From assembly GCF_021729085.1 (NCBI RefSeq), contig NZ_JAJSAR010000003.1, positions 248,001 through 312,000 on the forward strand: a DNA stretch of 64,000 nt, in the 5' to 3' direction. This DNA is from Pseudohongiella sp. O18. GTDB lineage: Bacteria; Pseudomonadota; Gammaproteobacteria; Pseudomonadales; Pseudohongiellaceae. Shown piece after piece: positions 1-8,265 of this stretch (positions are counted from its first letter, which is position 1; each line of letters opens with the position of its first letter). The notes below the pieces were generated by a model. The model worked only from the letters and a program-made list of their open reading frames with translations. It ran no database searches and was not told where the DNA came from. The position numbers were made by a program, and so were the translations under genes.

Positions 1-36
1 TTAGCCATGAGCCGTCATCGTGAGCAAAGTAGCGAT

Positions 37-723
37 ATGAGCATATCAGAACCTGGAATCAGTTTTGTTACTGAAAGTGCTATTCTCCTGCAGTTCGCTG
101 AACCTTCGCTGAACAGCGTTGATGTCGAGCTGCAGGCCAGAATCTGTCAGCTGGCCAGTACCCTGCAGGCACACCTTCAGATTGGCCCCTTAGTGACCGA
201 TGCGGTACCGGGGCCAGGCAGTCTTTTGCTGGCGCTGCGAGACGGACATGCGGCGCGTCGTGTGCTGCGCGAAGCTGAGCAGCTCTGGCAACACCTAGAA
301 TTCAATGCCAGCGCAGGTCAACGACATGATATTCCGGTGCATTACGGTGGCGACCATGGCCCTGACCTGCTGGCGGTTGCTGAAATCACGGGCTTTTCCC
401 CGCGCGAAGTCATTCAGCGCCACTGTTCGGTAGACTACTTTGTATTGTGTCTGGGTTTCATGCCGGGCTTCCCGTATCTTGGCGGCATGGATCCGGCACT
501 GGCCACACCTCGCAAGGATAATCCGGCAACCCGCGTGATGCCTGGCGCCGTTGGCATTGGTGGCGCCACAACCGGCATTTACCCCTCGGCGAGTCCGGGC
601 GGCTGGCATATCATCGGACGCACTTCCATCAAACTCTTCGACCCTGAGAAGCAGCTTCCCAGCCTGCTGCAGCCAGGCGACTGGGTTCGATTTGTAGCGG
701 TCAATGAGGAGCTCCCGGCATGA
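37..723 (+). CDS. pxpB: 5-oxoprolinase subunit PxpB (KipI family)
   Basis: Small subunit of the cytoplasmic ATP-dependent 5-oxoprolinase PxpABC, which opens 5-oxoproline (pyroglutamate) to glutamate. The protein carries the family core GFMPGFPYLGGMDP, then a Gly-rich stretch (GAVGIGGATTGIYP) and SPGGWHIIGRT near the C-terminus. The frame is open from an ATG at base 7, but the ATG at 37 puts the usual short tail of about ten residues before the conserved ESA segment, so I prefer it. The Shine-Dalgarno site is weak for both. The stop overlaps the pxpC start as ATGA, so the two are translationally coupled. The family was formerly described as a sporulation kinase inhibitor (KipI). That role does not fit here because pxpC and pxpA follow directly. 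Confidence 0.93.
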   Translation: MSISEPGISFVTESAILLQFAEPSLNSVDVELQARICQLASTLQAHLQIGPLVTDAVPGPGSLLLALRDGHAARRVLREAEQLWQHLEFNASAGQRHDIPVHYGGDHGPDLLAVAEITGFSPREVIQRHCSVDYFVLCLGFMPGFPYLGGMDPALATPRKDNPATRVMPGAVGIGGATTGIYPSASPGGWHIIGRTSIKLFDPEKQLPSLLQPGDWVRFVAVNEELPA

Positions 724-1688
724 TAGAGGTCATCACCACAGCGCCACTTTTGACCGTGCAGGATCAGGGCCGATTCGGCATGCGCCATCTCGGTGTACCT
801 CGCTGCGGCATGATGGATGCCCCAGCCCTGTTGCGGGCCAACCTGCTACTGGAGAATGATCCGCTGGCCGCTGGTCTGGAAATTTCTGCTGGACCCGTGG
901 TCCTGCAGAGCGATCGGGACCAGCATATTGTTCTGTCTGGCGCAGATATGTCAGCTCAGCTATTGCAGGCCGATATGCAAACCGTGGTGCAAAATTATCT
1001 GCCGCCAGGATTCATTATGCGCTGGCCCGCAGGAACACGACTGCTACTCAACCGCCCTCAGATTCCCGGACAACGCGCTGTTCTCGCCATTGCCGGAGGC
1101 ATTGATGTTGCCCCCACACTAAACTCCCGCAGCACTGATCTGAATAATCAGCTTGGCGGTTATCAGGGGCGCGCCCTGCGGGCGGGAGATCGATTGCCCG
1201 TTGGCGAAGCGGCAAATCAGCAATTTTCTTCCGGAGGCATTCGGCAACCAGCCATCACCATGTCACTGCGCGCCATACGCGGGCTGGACTACGAGCATTT
1301 CGATCCCCAAAGCCAGAATGCTTTATGGCAGTTTCCGTGGCGAGTGCAGGCCAACAGCAACCGCACCGGGCTACGTTTGTCAGGCCCCACCCTGAGATAT
1401 CAGGGAGACACCTTGCGTCTGTCAGCCGGAGTGCTGCCCGGACTGTTGCAGGTGCCAGGCAATGGTCAGCCGATTCTGCTAGGCTGCGACGCCCAGACAA
1501 CCGGAGGCTATCCGGTCATTGCCAGCGTCATCGAGGTCGACTTCCACCAGCTTGCTTATGCAACACCTGGCACGCTTCTTTATTTCACGGAAGTAAGCGT
1601 TGCTGAAGCGCAGGGTCTACATAGCGCCGGGCAGCATGAGCTGCAGATACTCAGGCAACAGATACAGTACCGGAAGCAGGCAAGATGA
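720..1688 (+). CDS. pxpC: 5-oxoprolinase subunit PxpC (KipA / biotin-dependent carboxyltransferase-like)
   Basis: Second subunit of the 5-oxoprolinase, 322 residues, the normal length for the KipA/AHS2 family. The N-terminus IEVITTAPLLTVQDQGR followed by GVPRCGMMD is the family signature, and LLGCDAQTTGGYPVIASV lies near residues 250-270. The fold resembles the carboxyltransferase domain of urea amidolyase, and with PxpB it is thought to form the part acting on 5-oxoproline. The start ATG overlaps the pxpB stop and the stop overlaps the pxpA start (both ATGA), so all three are made in fixed proportion from one transcript. Confidence 0.95.
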   Translation: MIEVITTAPLLTVQDQGRFGMRHLGVPRCGMMDAPALLRANLLLENDPLAAGLEISAGPVVLQSDRDQHIVLSGADMSAQLLQADMQTVVQNYLPPGFIMRWPAGTRLLLNRPQIPGQRAVLAIAGGIDVAPTLNSRSTDLNNQLGGYQGRALRAGDRLPVGEAANQQFSSGGIRQPAITMSLRAIRGLDYEHFDPQSQNALWQFPWRVQANSNRTGLRLSGPTLRYQGDTLRLSAGVLPGLLQVPGNGQPILLGCDAQTTGGYPVIASVIEVDFHQLAYATPGTLLYFTEVSVAEAQGLHSAGQHELQILRQQIQYRKQAR

Positions 1689-2428
1689 AGGCAACGCAGG
1701 TAGACCTGAACGCAGACCTGGGTGAAGGCGCCCCCAATGACAGAGAGCTGCTGCAGCTGATCAGTTCTGCAAATATCAGTTGCGGCGCTCACGCTGGCGA
1801 CGCTGACAGTATCCGGGCCGCGCTGCAAAACGCTGTCGAGTTTGGTGTTGTCGTTGGCGCTCACCCCTCATATCCGGACCGGGAACACATGGGCAGGCGC
1901 TCGCTGGACATCCCGATAAATGAGCTGCGCGACAGCATCTTGCGACAATTGAAATATCTGTGCGACATGGCTTCATTTGAAGGTGCTCGCGTCTGTCACG
2001 TCAAAGCACATGGCGCACTTTACAATGACATGGCCACTGATCAGGCGCTGGCTGAAAAATTCTGCGACTGGGTAAGGGAGTTCGACACCAGACTGACAGT
2101 AGTGGGACTGGCGGGAAGTGCATTGCTGCAGACAGCCAGAGTTTTTGGCATCAGAACCCGTGCGGAGGCGTTTGTGGACCGGCGCTACCAGACAGACGGC
2201 ACGCTGGTGCCACGCTCACAGCCTGACGCCCTAATTCATGATGCCGATGCCGCGATTAAGCAGGCCCTGTCAATCATTAAACATGGTTACCTGATGACTG
2301 TAACGGGGCAGCGGCTTTCGGTGAATGCCGAAACATTTTGTGTGCACGGCGACACACCAGAAGCACTGCTTTTCGCCAGCCGTCTTGTCACAAGCTTGCG
2401 AGAGGAAGGTATCAGGATTGCCAGTTAA
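1685..2428 (+). CDS. pxpA: 5-oxoprolinase subunit PxpA (LamB/YcsF family)
   Basis: Third subunit of the cytoplasmic 5-oxoprolinase, 247 residues, full length. The start VDLNADLGEGAPND, then SANISCGAHAGD and GAHPSYPDREHMGRR, are diagnostic for LamB/YcsF, as are VKAHGALYNDM and AFVDRRYQTDGTLVPR. The fold is a deacetylase-like barrel. The pxpBCA unit lets the cell recycle spontaneously formed pyroglutamate or use it as a glutamate source. The last 17 bases overlap the end of gspN, which converges from the other strand, so there is no room for a separate terminator. Confidence 0.95.
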   Translation: MKATQVDLNADLGEGAPNDRELLQLISSANISCGAHAGDADSIRAALQNAVEFGVVVGAHPSYPDREHMGRRSLDIPINELRDSILRQLKYLCDMASFEGARVCHVKAHGALYNDMATDQALAEKFCDWVREFDTRLTVVGLAGSALLQTARVFGIRTRAEAFVDRRYQTDGTLVPRSQPDALIHDADAAIKQALSIIKHGYLMTVTGQRLSVNAETFCVHGDTPEALLFASRLVTSLREEGIRIAS

Positions 2429-3113
2429 ACAGATAACTGCCAGATTCATCCTGTTCCAGCATAAGCGCCAGCCACTCAGGTAATGTGATTGATTGATTAC
2501 CAATCGGCGACAGGCGAAGCTGAACCTCTGAAACCTGACCATTGTTCATCGTAACAGCAACGTCCAGTGCCACTTCACCAACGTCAATGTGATCCCTCGT
2601 CCCCTGCCCCAGCACCGTGATGCCAGCCTGCGACCAGAGCCCACGTGCGCGGGCTACCGCAGACCCGGCCTGCAAGGCCACTGGCTCAACAAGTTGCAGC
2701 GCCAGGTGGCCCAGCAATCGGACGCTTTCTTCCCGCCACAGGACGGCGGCGGGCATGTCCGCGGAGGCCTGGCTCAGCAACACAGTTCCGTTGGTTTGCA
2801 GGCAGGCGCGGGCGTCTACGGACTGGAGCTGGCCGGCTATCGGGCGGGCACGCGACTGCACATCTGCACACAATTGACCCTGGATGAGTCGGGATGGAAG
2901 CCATTGCCATTGCAGCTCGCCGATATCCAGCACGACCTGTGGCTGCCGTAGCATTGCTCGATCCACTGCGCCCCGCCACAATGTGCCGTCAACACCGAAC
3001 AATTGCAGGCCGGCAACCTGGGCAGGCCCCACCAGCAAAGTCGCCGGTGCAAGCAGTACGATCCATACCAGCGTCATTGGAACCACCAGCCATAGAACGC
3101 GAGTGCTGGTCAC
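2412..3113 (-). CDS. gspN: Type II secretion system protein N
   Basis: Last gene of the gspC-N operon, 233 residues. GspN is an inner-membrane protein with one N-terminal anchor (here about residues 7-28, LWLVVPMTLVWIVLLAP) and a periplasmic body. LFGVDGTLWRGA near residue 40 is typical of the family. It is an accessory, non-universal part of the T2SS and its precise role is poorly defined. Identity rests on that motif, the size and the terminal position after gspM. The start lies one base past the gspM stop. The 3' end overlaps convergent pxpA by 17 bases. Confidence 0.85.
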   Translation of the reverse strand: MTSTRVLWLVVPMTLVWIVLLAPATLLVGPAQVAGLQLFGVDGTLWRGAVDRAMLRQPQVVLDIGELQWQWLPSRLIQGQLCADVQSRARPIAGQLQSVDARACLQTNGTVLLSQASADMPAAVLWREESVRLLGHLALQLVEPVALQAGSAVARARGLWSQAGITVLGQGTRDHIDVGEVALDVAVTMNNGQVSEVQLRLSPIGNQSITLPEWLALMLEQDESGSYLFNWQS

Positions 3114-3114
3114 G

Positions 3115-3612
3115 TCAACGGCCTCTCACTGTGACGTTTACAGACAGGCCCGCGGCCGCTGATGGCACTATGGTCATGCTCTCGACACGGTTACGGCCAC
3201 CCGCCTCGACTGCTGACAGCCACTGCAGCAGATTGTTCATGGCCACCTGCTCCATGCGAATGGTGGCCGACTGACCATCAATCGCAGGTTCCAGTGTGCT
3301 TACCCGCAGGCCGGTTGCGCTTGCCGCATCATCGAGAAACTGCGGCAGACTTGCCATCGCGGTCCCAAGCTGGCGCTCATCGCGCAACTCGATCAACTCC
3401 TGCGCGAGACTCTGTACAGCAAGTACCTGCTGGCGCGCCTCTGTGACCCGTCTTTCTGACAGCTCTCTGGCCGCATTCAGCGGCTGGACGATGGCAGCCC
3501 AAAGCAGGTACACCAGCAGCGACGCACCACATGCCAGCAGCCACAATTGCTCACGTCCGGTAAATTGCTGCCAGCGCTGTATCAACTTGACCTGCAATGC
3601 TCTCAGTTTCAT
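3115..3612 (-). CDS. gspM: Type II secretion system protein M
   Basis: Inner-membrane GspM, 165 residues, a normal length. A short cytoplasmic tail rich in Lys/Arg/Gln precedes one transmembrane segment at about residues 23-42 (LWLLACGASLLVYLLWAAIV). A coiled coil (ARELSERRVTEARQQ) and a small ferredoxin-like periplasmic domain follow. GspM pairs with GspL in the assembly platform that links the GspE ATPase to the pseudopilus. The start codon overlaps the gspL stop as ATGA, which supports stoichiometric synthesis of the two partners. Confidence 0.9.
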   Translation of the reverse strand: MKLRALQVKLIQRWQQFTGREQLWLLACGASLLVYLLWAAIVQPLNAARELSERRVTEARQQVLAVQSLAQELIELRDERQLGTAMASLPQFLDDAASATGLRVSTLEPAIDGQSATIRMEQVAMNNLLQWLSAVEAGGRNRVESMTIVPSAAAGLSVNVTVRGR

Positions 3613-4856
3613 GGCGCTACCCCGCTGACAAGCAGATTGGCCTGTTGCCGACTGCCAGCCTGACTGATATTGCGCGCCTGCGCTGACAGCCCTGCATTTC
3701 CGAGTGCTTCGCTAAAGGCGAGCAGCTGGGAATTGCTCTGCGCAGTCAACGCCAGTTGTAACTCCTGGCGCGCCGCCAGGAAGTTCACACGGTGTACACG
3801 CACATCGCCGTGCTGCAAAAGCACCGGCGCGATCTGATCCAGCAGTGGCAGCACCGATGCGCTGGCACCAGAGCCGCGAAGTTGCGCCAACTGGCTGCGC
3901 AGCTGTTGCTCAGCATCTACCAGTACACCCTGCGGCACGGCAGTCCGGTAAACCTGTTCCACCTGCTGCTGTATGCGGCGATAATCAGCGTTATTGATCT
4001 GCAGTTCTATAAAACTGGACAACATAAAAATCAGCAAGGCTGCCGCCGCTGCAATGACAGGAATCCGCGCCGGTCGCCACAGTTTTTGCCAGCGTACCGG
4101 CGCCGCAAACTGTCCCTGACGCAGTTCGATGGCGCCCGGCATCTCAAACGTCAATGCATCCCAGGGCTCGTTAACAATGGATACTCTCGTCCGGACTTCG
4201 CCCCGAATGCTCTCTGGCAACATACTGACGATATCGTCAGCTTCGGACTGTGAACTCGCAAACACGTGCAACGCCGGCACGTGCAACGCCGGGCTGGCTC
4301 CAGCAACGGCTTCGCGCTGGACTCGTTCTGCAACGAGAGGCAGCATACTGACATCAACAGATAGCCCGAGACCGCTGAGCTGTGTCGGCAGCCAACCATC
4401 GTCAGCTCCGTCCGTGACCAGTATTTTCCAGTCATCGTTATCGCCATCTATCAACTGACCGGTAACAAAACAGCGTGATACTTCAAGGCCCGCTGATTCC
4501 AGGGCTTCTATCTGCTCTGCAAACCACTCCCGGTCAACATAGGCAAGCGTGACGGTCTCCGGCTCAACAGCACCAATGGCAATATGCAGGGATTGAATAT
4601 CACCGGCAATGTCTGACTCCAGTTCAAACGGAATCAGTCGACTGAGATGTTTTCTCTCCTCCGGTCTGTAGGGCAGGCGACGCATGACCAACTGTGGTCC
4701 GTCCAGCATCAGCCAGACCTGAGCACCAGGGTGCTGCTTACACAGCGTTTGCAGTGATCCTTTCTGAGAAGCAGCCAGCCAACCGGCGCGTCGGTCGTAT
4801 CGCCGCCAGCGATAATGACCCGGAGTCGATTCCGGCCTGATTATCAATACACTCAT
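3609..4856 (-). CDS. gspL: Type II secretion system protein L
   Basis: Bitopic inner-membrane protein, 415 residues. The cytoplasmic actin-like domain (about 1-240) recruits the GspE ATPase. A transmembrane helix follows at about 264-284 (PVIAAAAALLIFMLSSFIEL), then a coiled coil and a ferredoxin-like periplasmic domain that contacts GspM. RRLPYRPEERKHLSRLIPFE near residues 59-78 is typical GspL. A perfect 15-bp tandem duplication gives PALHV twice at about 189-198, inside the cytoplasmic domain. It lies between gspK and gspM in the canonical order. Confidence 0.93.
   Translation of the reverse strand: MSVLIIRPESTPGHYRWRRYDRRAGWLAASQKGSLQTLCKQHPGAQVWLMLDGPQLVMRRLPYRPEERKHLSRLIPFELESDIAGDIQSLHIAIGAVEPETVTLAYVDREWFAEQIEALESAGLEVSRCFVTGQLIDGDNDDWKILVTDGADDGWLPTQLSGLGLSVDVSMLPLVAERVQREAVAGASPALHVPALHVFASSQSEADDIVSMLPESIRGEVRTRVSIVNEPWDALTFEMPGAIELRQGQFAAPVRWQKLWRPARIPVIAAAAALLIFMLSSFIELQINNADYRRIQQQVEQVYRTAVPQGVLVDAEQQLRSQLAQLRGSGASASVLPLLDQIAPVLLQHGDVRVHRVNFLAARQELQLALTAQSNSQLLAFSEALGNAGLSAQARNISQAGSRQQANLLVSGVAP
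4263..4292. repeat. Perfect 15-bp tandem duplication inside gspL
   Basis: The 15-base unit CACGTGCAACGCCGG occurs twice head to tail with no mismatch (4263-4277 and 4278-4292). In the gspL frame it duplicates the pentapeptide PALHV. The unit is a multiple of three, so the frame is kept. It looks like a recent slippage duplication in a tolerant loop. Confidence 0.95.
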
Positions 4857-4859
4857 TTT

Positions 4860-5957
4860 TCAATTCACCAGTGTTTCAAACGGATTTTCGTGAAAGGAGT
4901 TGTGATAGCGCGCCAGCGTCGTCACGCCACTCCCGTCACGATGAATCAGTGATGTCAGGTAACGGGAAACCTCACCGATTGTGACCTGTATGTAGGCCAG
5001 AAAATATTCGCTGCTTACGCTGTATGTGGGCACTTGACCTGCGGCGTCCCCTGACTGTCCGGGATCAGACTGCAGGCCAGACTGCTGCGCGGACTGCAAA
5101 AATTCAGTGACAGACACAAAGGCCTGTTGATCCCGCAGCTCCAAAAACGTGTCCACGACGGCCTGCTCAGCAAAGGTCAGGGTGTTTTCGTCATTGACGC
5201 CTGACATCACTGATGCCGATGCCGTGTTGATATTGATGGATGTCGCAACTGGCAGGGCAACCACACGTGGCCGCAATGCCTTCAGAAGCTGCGGCGTGAT
5301 GTGTCGCACCATCGCCAGCTCGCTCACATCATGCATGAGCTGATTCGCAGACTGTGCGACCGTGCCAGCGCCTGTGTAATAAAGTGACTCGGCGCCTGAC
5401 AGGCCACTAACTCGGTCATCCTCGTCGATCCAGTCTACAATAGCCTCGGTGATCGCGACCGCTTGCGCTTCGGTGACAGCCATTTCGGGCAGGCTCTGCA
5501 ACATGCGTATAAAGTGCCGCTGTGCAGCACTGAAACGAACTGAGCTCAATGCGCCCAGATCGTCAAAATTTTCTGTTTTGTATACCAGATTGTTGATATT
5601 GAACCGCCCTTGCGCGTCCTCAATGAATACGCGCAGAAAACCATCGTCGGTTGGCATGGGGGGCAACATCGCAGCCCAGCTCTCACCAAGGTGATCAACC
5701 GGCTCTGCAGGCCTGTCGCCTGCCCGCTGCGAGTCCATAAGCAATACCTGAGCAGCCAGGGTTTCAGCTCCCTGCAGATAGGTATCAAATCGTTGCTGCA
5801 TTAATCTTGCCTCCGCCATCGATGCGCTTCGTACGAAGGACTCAGCAAATTGAGTCGCCAGCACTGCGACCATGGCAGTCACCAGCATGGCCAGTATGAG
5901 TGCACTACCAGTCTGCTGAAGACGCTGGCTTGCAGCTTTTGAATGCTGATCGCTCAC
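4860..5957 (-). CDS. gspK: Type II secretion minor pseudopilin GspK
   Basis: Large minor pseudopilin, 365 residues. The prepilin leader ends ...LQQTG and is followed by SALILAMLVTAMVAVLATQF. Position +5 after the cleavage glycine is Leu, not Glu, and that absence is the hallmark of GspK, which caps the pseudopilus tip with GspI and GspJ. The large globular domain includes GRFNINNLV near residue 113 and the helical SAM-like insert with IVDWIDEDD. The start overlaps the gspJ stop (ATGA). A prepilin peptidase (GspO/PilD) is needed for processing and is not in this window. Confidence 0.94.
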   Translation of the reverse strand: MSDQHSKAASQRLQQTGSALILAMLVTAMVAVLATQFAESFVRSASMAEARLMQQRFDTYLQGAETLAAQVLLMDSQRAGDRPAEPVDHLGESWAAMLPPMPTDDGFLRVFIEDAQGRFNINNLVYKTENFDDLGALSSVRFSAAQRHFIRMLQSLPEMAVTEAQAVAITEAIVDWIDEDDRVSGLSGAESLYYTGAGTVAQSANQLMHDVSELAMVRHITPQLLKALRPRVVALPVATSININTASASVMSGVNDENTLTFAEQAVVDTFLELRDQQAFVSVTEFLQSAQQSGLQSDPGQSGDAAGQVPTYSVSSEYFLAYIQVTIGEVSRYLTSLIHRDGSGVTTLARYHNSFHENPFETLVN

Positions 5958-6706
5958 GTTGATGCTCCGCCCGCTGAAAACGCCATCGGCAACACAAACA
6001 CCCGGCGCACCTCACCCAGACCCGAAACGCGCAAACTGACTTCGATGGCCGCCGGTAAGCGGCGCTGGCGCTGCAGAATTTCGTTGTCCCCGGCAGCAGC
6101 AGCGAGCGGCCAACCCGATATCCAGCCCGCATCATCGATTGATGAGCCCTGGGTAGTGACGCCAACCGGCAGGAACCGCCAGGAGACCTGCTCTACAGCC
6201 TGCAACAGTGGCATGGACTGCATTGGAGGTGTGCCCAGCGCCTGATTGCTTTCCTGCCAAGAATCGCGGTACAGCGTGCCGTCAGGTGACAGGCGGTAGA
6301 GCACCCGTTGCAGCTCCGATCGCGGAGACGCCATTGGGTTGTGCCAGGCGTGTCTGCTGAACCAGATCATGGCACCCTGTCGACCACTGAGTGCTTCCAG
6401 AGAAAACGCATTATGTGGCACTGCCAGCATTACCACCCGCTCATCGGTGTCACCAAGCACTGACTGCAGCGGATCAACCCCAGTGGCCGGCATCGGTAAT
6501 GGGCGATTGGCAATGTGCTCGATATCACCGTTCAATAATTGCCAGAACCGCTCGATCTGCTCTATTTCCTGCATGAGTTGATCGCCGCGTTCACGGGCTT
6601 CTATCGCGCTGTCCAGAAACTGATAGGACACTGCAGCAATCATGACCGTGATTGACATCGCGATCAGCAGTTCGACCAGCGTAAATCCACCCTCAGTCCT
6701 GACCAT
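5954..6706 (-). CDS. gspJ: Type II secretion minor pseudopilin GspJ
   Basis: Minor pseudopilin of the tip complex with GspI and GspK. The leader is cut at TEGG|FTLVELLIAMSI, with the conserved Glu at +5. The frame is open from 6736, but the ATG at 6706 has GGAG six bases upstream and gives a normal seven-residue leader, so I use it; the ATG at 6712 is the alternative. The protein is then 250 residues, somewhat longer than many GspJ. Translation starts inside the end of gspI (14-base overlap) and stops on the gspK start, so expression is tightly coupled. Confidence 0.92.
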   Translation of the reverse strand: MVRTEGGFTLVELLIAMSITVMIAAVSYQFLDSAIEARERGDQLMQEIEQIERFWQLLNGDIEHIANRPLPMPATGVDPLQSVLGDTDERVVMLAVPHNAFSLEALSGRQGAMIWFSRHAWHNPMASPRSELQRVLYRLSPDGTLYRDSWQESNQALGTPPMQSMPLLQAVEQVSWRFLPVGVTTQGSSIDDAGWISGWPLAAAAGDNEILQRQRRLPAAIEVSLRVSGLGEVRRVFVLPMAFSAGGAST

Positions 6707-7130
6707 CGGCATCTCCACTGAGCGCTGAGGGGCCAATCGCCTGAGCAGCAGACAGATAGCTGGTCAGACTGGCCAGCGTGTCGGCAGGCCGCTCCATGGC
6801 TGCCACATCAAGCCGGTGGCGTAGCAGACCCGGCACAGGTGTCTCTTCCACCGACAACTGCCATGACCATCGACGCCCGGCAAGTTCAGTTTCGCCCTCC
6901 CGGAACGCTGCAGTCGACATGATTCCCGCCGCCGCATCCAGCTGTAAATGTGACATCTGATTCTTAGCAACCCAGCTGGCAATGGTTTGCTGGCGAAACC
7001 GGTCGGTAGCATCCAGTTGTGCGCCCAACTGGAACATCAGCGCCGGCAGCGCGATTCCGACGACAAGCAATGCCACCATCACCTCAATCAGGGTAAAGCC
7101 GAGCTGTTCCGATCGCTGATTGTGCATCAT
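6693..7130 (-). CDS. gspI: Type II secretion minor pseudopilin GspI
   Basis: Minor pseudopilin, 145 residues. Its leader is cut at EQLG|FTLIEVMVALLVVG, with Glu at +5. The following WVAKNQMSHLQL segment matches the conserved WxAxNxxxxL pattern of GspI. With GspJ and GspK it forms the tip of the pseudopilus that pushes folded exoproteins through the GspD channel. Two adjacent ATGs are possible (7130, 7127), with GGTGAG upstream. A 63-base gap to gspH is one of the larger gaps in the operon. I see no terminator in it. Confidence 0.93.
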   Translation of the reverse strand: MMHNQRSEQLGFTLIEVMVALLVVGIALPALMFQLGAQLDATDRFRQQTIASWVAKNQMSHLQLDAAAGIMSTAAFREGETELAGRRWSWQLSVEETPVPGLLRHRLDVAAMERPADTLASLTSYLSAAQAIGPSALSGDADGQD

Positions 7131-7193
7131 GCGCTCACCATTGCAGGCTCATTAGCTGAACTGTCCGAACCAGCGGGCTGTGGAAATTTTTCG

Positions 7194-7736
7194 CTACCAC
7201 TGTGTTTCAATGACCCCTGATTCCTGAGTGGCGACACGAGCAAGCTGTGTTTCTCCACTCGCCGTTTGCACTGACAACTGCAAGATGAATGGCGTCGTTT
7301 CGCCAGTCGGATACATGACCAGCACAGGTTCATTTGATTCATCGCCAGATTGGAGCCCACGGCGGGCCAGATCAACAGGCTGTTCTTCGACCCATAAATC
7401 GAGCTGAAGGGATGGCGGTAATTCAGCCTGTAATTCCATGTCGTCATCAATCTGCCACTGACCGTTACGCCAACGAGACCACACGAGCTGCCAGCCTTCA
7501 TCAGCCAAATCTTCAGGTGCCCTCAGATGCATTCCTATCGGTTGCGCCATGACGACTGCCCGATTTGACGCAAGGCCAATCAGCTGGCTCACATCCTCTG
7601 CGATATCCAGAGCCTGGTCGTCAGCGTCTGAACCCCGCCCCACGGAGAACGCCACCGTGCTGACCAGCAGCGCAGCGATTGCCATCACCACAAGAAGCTC
7701 GACCAGACTGAAACCACGGGCCGCGCCAGGGCTCAT
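7194..7736 (-). CDS. gspH: Type II secretion pseudopilin GspH
   Basis: Minor pseudopilin joining the tip complex to the GspG fibre, 180 residues from the chosen start. The leader is cut at GAARG|FSLVELLVVMAI, with Glu at +5. The frame is open to 7826, deep in gspG, but the ATG at 7736 lies four bases past the gspG stop and leaves a seven-residue leader, so it is preferred. The hydrophobic helix is followed by GRGSDADDQALDIAEDVSQL and a beta-rich body, as in the family. The order G-H-I-J-K is canonical. Confidence 0.91.
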   Translation of the reverse strand: MSPGAARGFSLVELLVVMAIAALLVSTVAFSVGRGSDADDQALDIAEDVSQLIGLASNRAVVMAQPIGMHLRAPEDLADEGWQLVWSRWRNGQWQIDDDMELQAELPPSLQLDLWVEEQPVDLARRGLQSGDESNEPVLVMYPTGETTPFILQLSVQTASGETQLARVATQESGVIETQW

Positions 7737-7740
7737 CGGG

Positions 7741-8241
7741 TTACTGTTCCTGATTCTGCCAGTTGCCATAATCAGCGTTTTGCCCCTCACCACCACGCGT
7801 TCCGTCGGCACCAAAGGTAAAGACATCGTACTGTCCGTTCTGACCGGGACTCAGATAGCGATAGGGATTCCCCCATGGATCGACTGGCAGAGCTTCCAGG
7901 TAGCCATCCTGCTTCCAGTTTGTCGGCACCGGCTCCAGCGTCGGTCGGTCTACCAGTGCCTGCAGCCCCTGCTCGCTGCTGGGATAGACATAGTTATCCA
8001 GGCGATACATACGCAACGCAGTTTCGATGGCGCTGAAATCGGCGAACACTTTCTGCACTCGTGCCTCATCGGCACGGCCGAGAACATTGGGCGCAATAAT
8101 GCTGATAAGCAGGCCCATGATGACCAGCACTACCAGTATCTCGATGAGACTGAAGCCTTGTTGCTTCCTGATAGATTTTGCTTCTGGCAGCGCCAGAGCT
8201 GAGCTGTTTGTGCTGTTAACGGCAGCATTTTTAACCAACAT
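7741..8241 (-). CDS. gspG: Type II secretion major pseudopilin GspG
   Basis: Major subunit of the pseudopilus fibre. The prepilin site is KQQG|FSLIEILVVLVIMGLL with Glu at +5. The mature part has PNVLGRADEARVQKVFADFS and the PVDPWGNPYRYLSPGQNGQYD calcium-site region that identifies GspG, and the C-terminal GADGTRGGEGQNADYGNW also fits. I chose the ATG at 8241, with GGGTGAT a few bases upstream, over the in-frame ATG at 8253. The leader is long for a pseudopilin (about 29 residues). Secretion requires assembly from GspG, so it is normally the most abundant product of the operon. Confidence 0.96.
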   Translation of the reverse strand: MLVKNAAVNSTNSSALALPEAKSIRKQQGFSLIEILVVLVIMGLLISIIAPNVLGRADEARVQKVFADFSAIETALRMYRLDNYVYPSSEQGLQALVDRPTLEPVPTNWKQDGYLEALPVDPWGNPYRYLSPGQNGQYDVFTFGADGTRGGEGQNADYGNWQNQEQ

Positions 8242-8265
8242 AGAATCACCCATCGTCTGAACTCG

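Noticed and set aside
7-36. Extra ten N-terminal residues of PxpB
   Set aside because: The family core begins close to the second ATG. The upstream context is cut by the window edge, so the longer form cannot be excluded but is less likely.
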